Of a stretch of DNA of 64,000 nucleotides, positions 57,932-64,000 are shown in pieces (position 1 is the stretch's first letter; every line of letters starts with the position of its first letter). This DNA is from Xanthomonas maliensis. Its GTDB lineage: Bacteria; Pseudomonadota; Gammaproteobacteria; Xanthomonadales; Xanthomonadaceae. The DNA lies in contig NZ_NSET01000019.1 of assembly GCF_009192945.1 (NCBI RefSeq), forward strand, positions 124,001 through 188,000, in the 5' to 3' direction. The notes beneath the pieces were generated by a model that saw only the letters and a list, made by a program, of their open reading frames with translations, did not search any database and was not told where the DNA came from. The position numbers and the translations under genes are program-made.

Positions 57932-58942
57932 TCACTCCCCCCGCGGCGCACCAGTGGACCCACGCACCATCAAGCTGAAATCCAGCGTCTGCTGCCGTGG
58001 CACATCCCCCCGTTCGATGATGGCGAGCAGCAGGTTGACCGCGCGCACACCGATCTCTCGCATGGGTTGCCTGATGGTCGTCAACGGGGGAGTGAGGTAA
58101 CTGGACGACGCCAGGTCGTCGAAGCCGACGATGGACAGGTCGTCCGGCACGCGGATGCCCAGGTCCCGGCAGGCCGCCAGCGCACCCAATGCCATCTGAT
58201 CGCTGAAGCAGAAGATCGCGGTCGGCGCGGGCGCACGGGCCAATAGCGCCAGCGCAGCCGCATGGCCGGATTCCACGGAGAAGTCGCCCGGCACCACCGT
58301 CAGCTTGCGCACACGGCCGCGCGCCTTGCCGCAGACGTGCACCCCTTCCAGTCGTTGCCGGTGCAGCGGGTTGTCGGGCGGTCCGCCTACCACGGCGATT
58401 CGCTCGTGCCCCAATCCATACAAATGTTCCATCACGGCGCGGGCGGCGGCCGCGTTGTCGATGTGAACGCTGGGAATGCCCAGCGCCGGGTCGAACTCGC
58501 AGCCGTTGACCACCGGCGCGGCGGCGCCCTGCTGCTTGACGATCTCGCGCGCCGTGCGCGGGAGGCGATGCCCCAGCACGATCAGGCCATCGGCCTCGTT
58601 GCGGCGGAGCATCTGCGCGTAGCGCTCCTCGCGGTCGGGCTGGTGCTGGGTATCGCCCAACAGGACCGCGTAGCCGACAGCCTGCGCGGCGTCCTCCGCG
58701 CCCTGCAGGATCTGGGCGAAGAAGGGATTGGCGATATCCGGGACGGTCACCAGGAGCTTGCCGCTGCGCTGGGTCTTGAGCGTCCTTGCCACCGTGTTGG
58801 GAACATAGCCCAGCGCGGCGGCGGCCTGCTCGATGCGCGCGCGCGTGGCCGGCAGCACCTTATCCGGCCGGGAAAGCGCCCGCGACACGGTACCGGCGGT
58901 GACGCCGACGTGCTTTGCGATGTCGTAGATGGTGGTGGCCAT
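57932..58942 (-). CDS. LacI-family transcriptional repressor
   Basis: The 336-residue protein has an N-terminal LacI helix-turn-helix (TIYDIAKHVGVTAGTVSRAL, GYVPNTVARTLK hinge). The periplasmic-binding-protein-like effector domain follows (LVTVPDIANPFFAQILQGAE, DGLIVLGHRL, FCFSDQMALGALAACRDLGI, VGFDDLASSSYLTPPLTTI). It is divergent from the sugar operon with 89 bp between starts. A perfect AANCGNTT-type palindrome lies in that gap. It probably represses the operon until a sugar ligand appears. Confidence 0.93.
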   Translation of the reverse strand: MATTIYDIAKHVGVTAGTVSRALSRPDKVLPATRARIEQAAAALGYVPNTVARTLKTQRSGKLLVTVPDIANPFFAQILQGAEDAAQAVGYAVLLGDTQHQPDREERYAQMLRRNEADGLIVLGHRLPRTAREIVKQQGAAAPVVNGCEFDPALGIPSVHIDNAAAARAVMEHLYGLGHERIAVVGGPPDNPLHRQRLEGVHVCGKARGRVRKLTVVPGDFSVESGHAAALALLARAPAPTAIFCFSDQMALGALAACRDLGIRVPDDLSIVGFDDLASSSYLTPPLTTIRQPMREIGVRAVNLLLAIIERGDVPRQQTLDFSLMVRGSTGAPRGE

Positions 58943-58956
58943 GACTGTTCTTCTGC

Positions 58957-58969
58957 TGTGCAGTGCACA
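58957..58969. promoter_or_regulatory. TGTGCA-G-TGCACA palindrome in the lacI/isomerase promoter region
   Basis: A perfect 13-bp inverted repeat lies 15 bp upstream of the lacI start and about 25 bp before the isomerase -10. It could be a second regulator site or part of the lacI autoregulation site. No regulator is assigned. Confidence 0.5.
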
Positions 58970-59000
58970 ACGGGTCCTGCAGGAAGTCCATGCTAGGATA

Positions 59001-59016
59001 ATTCAATCGATTGAAT
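59001..59016. promoter_or_regulatory. LacI-type operator
   Basis: ATTCAATCGATTGAAT is a perfect 16-bp palindrome whose core AATCGATT fits the LacI-family consensus AANCGNTT. It lies directly after a probable -10 (TAGGAT, 58994-58999) and before the isomerase ribosome-binding site. A repressor bound here would block transcription of the sugar operon. Confidence 0.8.
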
Positions 59017-59031
59017 CGAGGGCGAATCACG

Positions 59032-60084
59032 TTGAAGACGCTCAAAGGTCCAGCGCTGTTCCTTGCGCAGTTCATCGGCGACACACCTCCCTTCGATCGC
59101 TTGGACACACTGGCCGGTTGGGCCGCGGGCCTGGGTTATGCCGGCGTCCAAGTACCGACCGGCGCGCCGCACCTGTTCGATCTGACCCAGGCCGCGCAGA
59201 GCCAGACGTACTGCGACGACGTTGCCGGCATGCTGGCCGGGCATGGCCTGCAGATCACCGAGCTGTCCACCCACTTGCAGGGACAGCTGGTCGCCGTCCA
59301 TCCCGCCTACGATCAGCTGTTCGACGGATTCGCGCCGCAGGACAAGCGTGGCGATCCCGCCGCCCGCCAGGCCTGGGCGGAGCAGCAGTTGTTGCTGGCC
59401 GCCAAGGCCAGCCAGCGCCTGGGGCTGACCGCGCACGCCACGTTCTCCGGCGCACTGGCCTGGCCTTATTTCTATCCCTGGCCGCAACGTCCGCCCGGGC
59501 TGGTGGACGCAGCCTTCGCCGAGCTCGGCCGCCGCTGGCGCCCGATTCTGGATGTCTTCGACGCCTGCGGCGTGGATCTGTGCTTCGAGCTCCATCCGGG
59601 CGAGGACCTGCACGACGGCGCGACCTTCGAGCGGTTCCTCGAGGTGGTCGAACACCATCCACGCGCCAAGATCCTGTACGACCCCAGCCACCTGCTGCTG
59701 CAGCAGATGGACTACCTGGGCTTCATCGACCGCTATCACACGCGCATCGGCATCTTCCACGTCAAGGACGCGGAATACCGCGCCAGCGCGCGCAGCGGCG
59801 TCTATGGCGGTTACCAGGACTGGATCGATCGCCCGGGGCGGTTCCGTTCGCTCGGCGATGGTCAGATCGACTTCAAGGCGATCTTCTCGAAGTTCGCGCA
59901 ATACGATTTCCCCGGCTGGGCCGTGCTGGAATGGGAGTGCTGTTTGAAGCACCCGGAAGACGGCGCACGCGAAGGCGCCGCGTTCATCCGCGAGCACATC
60001 ATCCGCGTGACCGAACGCGCTTTCGACGACTTCGCCGACAGCGGCGCCAATGCGGAATCGCTGCGCCGCATGCTGGGGACCTAA
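59032..60084 (+). CDS. Sugar phosphate isomerase/epimerase-type TIM-barrel protein
   Basis: The 350-residue xylose-isomerase-like TIM barrel has acidic and His metal-site segments (ICFELHPGED-like LCFELHPGEDLHDG, LYDPSHLLLQQMDY, RIGIFHVKDAEYR, AVLEWECC). It probably isomerises or epimerises a sugar or inositol derivative. I chose TTG at 59032 (MKTLKGPALFLAQFIGDTPP), which has GAGGG 9 bp upstream; the earlier TTG at 59011 overlaps the operator. It is the first gene of the LacI-controlled operon. The TAA stop coincides with the edge of dispersed repeat copy B. Confidence 0.88.
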   Translation: MKTLKGPALFLAQFIGDTPPFDRLDTLAGWAAGLGYAGVQVPTGAPHLFDLTQAAQSQTYCDDVAGMLAGHGLQITELSTHLQGQLVAVHPAYDQLFDGFAPQDKRGDPAARQAWAEQQLLLAAKASQRLGLTAHATFSGALAWPYFYPWPQRPPGLVDAAFAELGRRWRPILDVFDACGVDLCFELHPGEDLHDGATFERFLEVVEHHPRAKILYDPSHLLLQQMDYLGFIDRYHTRIGIFHVKDAEYRASARSGVYGGYQDWIDRPGRFRSLGDGQIDFKAIFSKFAQYDFPGWAVLEWECCLKHPEDGAREGAAFIREHIIRVTERAFDDFADSGANAESLRRMLGT

Positions 60085-60301
60085 AGCGCGTGATGCACGT
60101 TGCGATGAGAGGCGTAGGCCGTCAGCGGTGCGGAGCGGGGGCTGGGGGGTGCTGGCTCGGCTGGCGCCAAGGCAAGCGGCGCAGCGCATGCGCCGTGCCG
60201 CGGACGACCACCCCGGCGGGAAGCACCCTGTGGCGCGCCGAGACCGCGTTGCGCGCCACAGCGCGCTTCGCGCTCACCGCAACGTCCATAGCACGCTCTA
60301 C
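60083..60301 (+). repeat. Dispersed repeat, copy B (about 219 bp) inside the sugar operon
   Basis: This copy is related to 15486-15756, in the opposite orientation. It starts at the stop codon of the isomerase gene. The ends form imperfect terminal inverted repeats of about 20 bp (AGCGCGTGATGCACGTTGCG and, read inward from the other end, AGCGTGCTATGGACGTTGCG). It shares a 32-bp identical block (60226-60257) with copy A. It fills the gap between isomerase and permease, so transcription of the operon must pass through it. Confidence 0.75.
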
Positions 60302-60328
60302 GCCGCGACCACCCTGGGAGGGGATGCC

Positions 60329-61561
60329 ATGACACACGCCATGTCGCGCTTGGGCGCGATGATGTTTCTGCAGTTCTTCATCTGGGGAGCGTGGTTCGTG
60401 ACCCTGGGGACGTACCTGGTGCAGGGCCCCCTGCAGGCCAGCGCGAGCCAGGTGGCGACGGCGTTCCTCAGCCAGTCCATCGGCGCCATCGTGGCGCCGT
60501 TCCTGGTCGGCCTGATCGCCGATCGCTACTTCGCGGCGCAGCGCATCCTCGGGGTGCTGCACCTCGCCGGCGCGGTGCTCATGTGGCTGGCATCGACGGC
60601 GAGCAGCTTCGGCGTGTTCTCCGCCTGCGTCATGGCCTACATGCTGCTGTTCATGCCGACGCTGGCGCTGGCCAACAGCGTGGCGATGCGGCACATGCAA
60701 TCGCCTGAAAAGCAGTTCCCCCCGGTGCGCGTGGCCGGCAGCGTCGGCTGGATCGTGGCGGGCGTACTGATCGGCTGGCTGGGCTGGGAACAGGCGCACC
60801 GGCTCGAGCTGACGTTCCGGATGGCGGCGCTGGCGTCGCTGGCCTTGGGCCTGTACGCCTTCACCCTGCCGCACACGCCGCCGCTGGCGCGACAGCGCGA
60901 CGCCGGGCTGGGGCAGCTGCTGGGACTGGACTCGCTGCGGCTGCTGAAGTCGCGCTCCTATCTGGTGTTCTTCCTGGCGTCCATCGCCATCTGCATCCCG
61001 CTGGCGTTCTACTACAACTTCACCAACCCGTATCTCAACGCGCTGGGCGTGCGCGGCGCCGCTGGCTTGCAATCGCTGGGCCAAGTGTCCGAAGTGCTGC
61101 TGATGCTGGCCATGCCGTTCCTGTTCGCGCGGCTGGGGGTCAAGACGATGCTGGCATTGGGCATGGCGGCGTGGGTGTTGCGCTATGCGATGTTCGCCTT
61201 TGGCGATGCAGGCAGCGGCTTCTCCTTGCTGGTGATCGGTATCGTGCTGCATGGCATCTGCTACGACTTCTTCTTCGTCACCGGCCAGATCTACACCGAT
61301 GCGCATGCCGGCCCTGACGCGCGCAGCAGCGCGCAGGGGTTCATCACCCTGGCCACGTACGGCGTGGGCATGTTGATCGGCACCTTCCTGTCCGGCGCGG
61401 TGGTAGAGCACTACACCACGGCGGCGGGCCCGGACTGGCAGCGGATCTGGCTGTTCCCGGCAGGCGTGGCGCTGGTCGTCCTGGTCGCCTTTCTGTTGCT
61501 GTTCCGCGACCGCCCGGCGGCCGCGGCCGTACCCTCCTCGCCCCGAGTACCCAGCCGATGA
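60329..61561 (+). CDS. MFS permease of the nucleoside:H+ symporter type
   Basis: The 410-residue inner-membrane carrier has about twelve helices. It resembles NupG/XapB-type permeases (MMFLQFFIWGAWFVTLGTYL, GAIVAPFLVGLIADRYFAAQ, FPPVRVAGSVGWIVAGVLIG, YDFFFVTGQIYTDAHAG). Such permeases in sugar clusters may carry glycosides rather than nucleosides. The ATG at 60329 has GGGAGGGG upstream. Its stop overlaps the next gene by 4 bp (ATGA). Confidence 0.9.
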   Translation: MTHAMSRLGAMMFLQFFIWGAWFVTLGTYLVQGPLQASASQVATAFLSQSIGAIVAPFLVGLIADRYFAAQRILGVLHLAGAVLMWLASTASSFGVFSACVMAYMLLFMPTLALANSVAMRHMQSPEKQFPPVRVAGSVGWIVAGVLIGWLGWEQAHRLELTFRMAALASLALGLYAFTLPHTPPLARQRDAGLGQLLGLDSLRLLKSRSYLVFFLASIAICIPLAFYYNFTNPYLNALGVRGAAGLQSLGQVSEVLLMLAMPFLFARLGVKTMLALGMAAWVLRYAMFAFGDAGSGFSLLVIGIVLHGICYDFFFVTGQIYTDAHAGPDARSSAQGFITLATYGVGMLIGTFLSGAVVEHYTTAAGPDWQRIWLFPAGVALVVLVAFLLLFRDRPAAAAVPSSPRVPSR

Positions 61562-62682
61562 GCAAACTTGGAATCGCCATCGTCGGCACCGGCATGATCG
61601 GTGCGGTGCATCGCCGTGCCGCGTTGCTGGCCGGCGCCGACGTCCGCGGCGTCGCCGCCTCTTCGCCGCAACGTGCACGTGAGGTCGCGCGGTCCTGGAA
61701 CGTGCCGCGCGCCTATCGCGACATCGAGGACGTGGTCGCCGATCCGCAGGTGCAAGTCGTGCACGTGTGCACGCCCAACCATCTGCACCGCGCCATGGCG
61801 CAGGCGGCGCTGCACGCCGGCAAGCACGTCATCTGCGAGAAGCCCTTGGCGACGACCTTACAAGACGCGCAGGCATTGGCGGCACTGGCCGCCTCGGCCG
61901 GGCTGGTCGCTACGGTGCCCTTCGTCTACCGTTACCACCCGGTGGTCCGCGAAGCGCGCGCGCGCATCGCGCAGGGCGAACTGGGGCCGCTGCGGCTGAT
62001 CCATGGCAGCTACCTGCAGGACTGGCTACTGGACCCTGCCAGCAACAACTGGCGCGTGGACCCGGCACTGGGCGGTACCTCACGCGTGTTCGCCGACATC
62101 GGTTCGCACTGGTGCGACCTGGTGGAATGGGTGAGCGGCGAGCGCTTCGCCGAGGTCAGTGCGGCGTTTGCGACCGTGATCGCCGAGCGCGGCACCACGA
62201 CCGGACAGAGCTTCACCACGCCGGCGGCAGGCGGCGCGATGCAGGCGGTGGCGAGCGAAGACGTGGCGATGGCGCTGCTCAGAACCGGCGCAGGCACGCT
62301 GGCGTCGTTGACGGTCAGCCAGGTCTCGGCGGGACGCCGCAATCGGCTCTGGTTCGAGATCGATGGCGCCATGGCCAGCGTAGCGTTCGATCAGGAGGAC
62401 GCCGAACGGCTGTGGATCGGCCGGCCGGACCAGCGCGAGGACATCTTCGTGCGCGGGCCGGGGGCCGGCAGTGCCGAACAACGCCGGCTGTCGACGCTGC
62501 CGGCCGGGCACGCGCAGGGCTACGGCGATTGCTTCGAGGCGTTCGTCGCCGACACCTACCGCGCCATCGACGGCGAGCCACCGGACGGCCTGCCCACGTT
62601 CGAAGACGGGGTGCGCTCGGCACTGATCGTCGATCGTGTCATCGCGTCGGCCAAGACGCGCAACTGGACATCCATCGCTTGA
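61558..62682 (+). CDS. Gfo/Idh/MocA-family NAD(P)-dependent oxidoreductase
   Basis: The 374-residue protein has a Rossmann fold (LGIAIVGTGMIGAVHRRAAL), the family EKP motif (HVICEKPLATTLQDAQALAA) and the catalytic DIGSHWCDL segment. It oxidises or reduces sugars, inositols or pseudosugars; the substrate is unknown. It overlaps the permease stop as ATGA and is followed 19 bp later by a second TIM-barrel gene. Confidence 0.92.
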   Translation: MSKLGIAIVGTGMIGAVHRRAALLAGADVRGVAASSPQRAREVARSWNVPRAYRDIEDVVADPQVQVVHVCTPNHLHRAMAQAALHAGKHVICEKPLATTLQDAQALAALAASAGLVATVPFVYRYHPVVREARARIAQGELGPLRLIHGSYLQDWLLDPASNNWRVDPALGGTSRVFADIGSHWCDLVEWVSGERFAEVSAAFATVIAERGTTTGQSFTTPAAGGAMQAVASEDVAMALLRTGAGTLASLTVSQVSAGRRNRLWFEIDGAMASVAFDQEDAERLWIGRPDQREDIFVRGPGAGSAEQRRLSTLPAGHAQGYGDCFEAFVADTYRAIDGEPPDGLPTFEDGVRSALIVDRVIASAKTRNWTSIA

Positions 62683-62701
62683 ATTCCGGGAGAACTGATC
62701 G

Positions 62702-63556
62702 ATGAACGCACCGACACGCAGGATCGCGACCCTCGCCTTGCTGTTGCTATTTTCCGTGCCCGCCTTCGCACGCGACACCGCTGGCTCACAACAGCCCATC
62801 GCGGTGCAGATGTACACGCTGCGCAACGCCGGCACGCTCGACCAACAGTTGAAGATCGTCCACGACGCAGGGGTGGGCGCGGTGGAAACGGTCGGCACCC
62901 AGAACGTCAGCGCGGCGGAACTCAAGCAGCTACTGGACACGTATTCGATCAAGGCGATCTCCTCGCACGTGCAGCTGGCTGATCTGCGCAAGGATCTGGA
63001 CGGTGCGGTGGCCTTCAACCGCGCGATCGGCAACACGACGCTGGTGGTGCCTTACCTGGACCAGAAGGATCGGCCCACCGACGCCGCAGGCTGGACCGCC
63101 CTGGGCAAGGAACTGGGCCAGCTCGCGAAGCGCGCTCGCGCCAAGGGCATGCACCTGGCATATCACAACCATGACTTCGAACTGGTCGACTTCGATGGCA
63201 AGACCGGCCTGGAACTGCTGTTCGCCGCGGCAGGCCCAAATCTCGAGACCGAACTGGATCTGGCCTGGGTGGCGCGCGCGGGCTACGACCCGGCGGCAAT
63301 GCTGGGCAAGTTCAAGGGCCGCATGTTCGCGGTCCATGCCAAGGACAATGCACCGAAAGGGCAAGCTGAGGACGAAGGCGGCTTCGCCGCCGTGGGCCGC
63401 GGCGTACTGGACTGGAACACGATCCTGCCTGCGGCGGCCGGTGCCGGCGTGCGCTGGTACATCATCGAGCACGATCATCCGCGCGATCCGGCGACGGTCA
63501 TCCAGACCGGCGCGGATTATCTGCGCCAACACCTGCCCGCCAGCGCACCTCGCTAG
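62702..63556 (+). CDS. Secreted sugar phosphate isomerase/epimerase-like TIM-barrel protein
   Basis: The 284-residue protein has a signal peptide (LALLLLFSVPAFA, then RDTAG), so it acts in the periplasm, unusual for an isomerase. The barrel shows AVQMYTLRNAGTLDQQLKIV, LAYHNHDFELVDFDG, ELDLAWVARAGYDP and FAVHAKDN with metal-site His, Asp and Glu. Periplasmic members occur in pathways that oxidise glycosides at C3 and then rearrange the product. The cytochrome c gene follows 18 bp later. Confidence 0.87.
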   Translation: MNAPTRRIATLALLLLFSVPAFARDTAGSQQPIAVQMYTLRNAGTLDQQLKIVHDAGVGAVETVGTQNVSAAELKQLLDTYSIKAISSHVQLADLRKDLDGAVAFNRAIGNTTLVVPYLDQKDRPTDAAGWTALGKELGQLAKRARAKGMHLAYHNHDFELVDFDGKTGLELLFAAAGPNLETELDLAWVARAGYDPAAMLGKFKGRMFAVHAKDNAPKGQAEDEGGFAAVGRGVLDWNTILPAAAGAGVRWYIIEHDHPRDPATVIQTGADYLRQHLPASAPR

Positions 63557-63574
63557 CACGCAAAGGAGCCCCGC

Positions 63575-63871
63575 TTGAAGACGATCCTGACCATGGCCGT
63601 GTTTCTGCTTGGAACGGCACTTGCGACCACCGCGTGGGCCAAGGACGACCCTGCGGCCGGCGCGCAGCTCTACGCAACGAATTGCACGGCCTGCCATGGC
63701 GCCGATCGCGCCGGCGTCGCAGGCGCATTCCCCGCGCTCACCGACGTGGGCCAGCGGCTAAACGCGGCGCAGATCAAAGGAAAGATCCGTAACGGCGGCG
63801 GATTGATGCCGCCGTTTCCTCAGTTGTCGCAACAGGATGTCGACAACATCGCCAGCTTCCTGGCGCAATAG
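63575..63871 (+). CDS. Small periplasmic c-type cytochrome
   Basis: The 98-residue protein has a signal peptide (residues 1-22, TALATTAWAK) and one haem site CTACH (Cys37, Cys40, His41). The likely axial Met lies in GGGLMPPFPQLS. It probably carries electrons from a periplasmic sugar dehydrogenase, likely encoded past the window edge, to the respiratory chain. It is the last complete gene in the window. The remaining 129 bp hold nothing I can support. Confidence 0.9.
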   Translation: MKTILTMAVFLLGTALATTAWAKDDPAAGAQLYATNCTACHGADRAGVAGAFPALTDVGQRLNAAQIKGKIRNGGGLMPPFPQLSQQDVDNIASFLAQ

Positions 63872-64000
63872 GGCCTGTCATCGCTCTTTGAGTCGGTCGC
63901 GTTGGGTGTGCCAGCTTGCCCGCCGGCGCTGCGTGGCGCGGCGCTTGACTGGTGGTCGGTTCCCGCCGCGCGCTGCCTGCGGGTTGCCTGACCGACCCAA

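Noticed and set aside
60122-61678. 518-codon minus-strand frame opposite the MFS permease
   Set aside because: The plus-strand permease has the family motifs; the antisense frame is low-complexity and crosses a repeat.

Overview
The window is high-GC (roughly two thirds G+C), densely coded DNA. It fits a Xanthomonas chromosome or a close Xanthomonadaceae relative. The evidence is the gene content and protein style (a Cre two-component locus, carbon-starvation transporter, polysaccharide-degrader-type regulators), GTG/TTG starts, and IR-bounded short repeats between genes. This taxonomic call is inference from gene content, not a database match. I saw no rRNA, tRNA, CRISPR array, prophage or intact insertion sequence. 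Many long reading frames on the opposite strand of real genes are GC-driven shadows and are left out.

Layout. 0.2-7.5 kb: an RND multidrug efflux operon (adaptor, pump, outer-membrane channel, and a TetR regulator at the far end) with a second TetR regulator divergent from it. 7.7-12.9 kb: leftward genes for Zur, glutamyl-tRNA synthetase, a DUF3616 protein, a carbon-nitrogen hydrolase, an acetyltransferase and a small unknown. 12.9-18.1 kb: the creB-creC / creD locus with a secreted papain-like protease inside it, a dispersed repeat, and a good CreB-box match upstream of creD. 18.1-23.4 kb: rlmJ, an acetyltransferase and mfd, followed by a 143-bp fold-back (MITE-like) element.

24.0-32.4 kb: a chemosensory operon (STAS protein, CheA, an MCP with tandem 90-residue HAMP-like repeats, CheW, a receiver-EAL protein, CheR, CheB) behind a near-consensus flagellar sigma-28 promoter. 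It has no stand-alone CheY. The only free receiver output is fused to a c-di-GMP phosphodiesterase domain, so the pathway probably acts on c-di-GMP.

32.5-46.8 kb: mostly housekeeping and envelope genes (phospholipase D family, PepO, GpmA, endonuclease V, two pirins, an OsmC-like protein, CstA with its YbdD-type partner, a HAD phosphatase, a DUF819 membrane protein). 47-53 kb: a 31-codon ORF behind a CRP/Clp-type palindrome, then a periplasmic molybdo-flavoenzyme operon (paoABC, an XdhC-type chaperone, and a MocA-type cofactor nucleotidyltransferase).

53.6-57.8 kb: a quinone-oxidoreductase-like dehydrogenase, a diguanylate cyclase, the wreck of a DeoR-family regulator with its phased operator-like repeats still present, and an MFS transporter. 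57.9-63.9 kb: a LacI repressor divergent from a sugar operon (TIM-barrel isomerase, MFS permease, Gfo/Idh dehydrogenase, secreted TIM-barrel protein, cytochrome c). A perfect palindromic LacI-type operator lies between them. The operon probably continues past the right edge.
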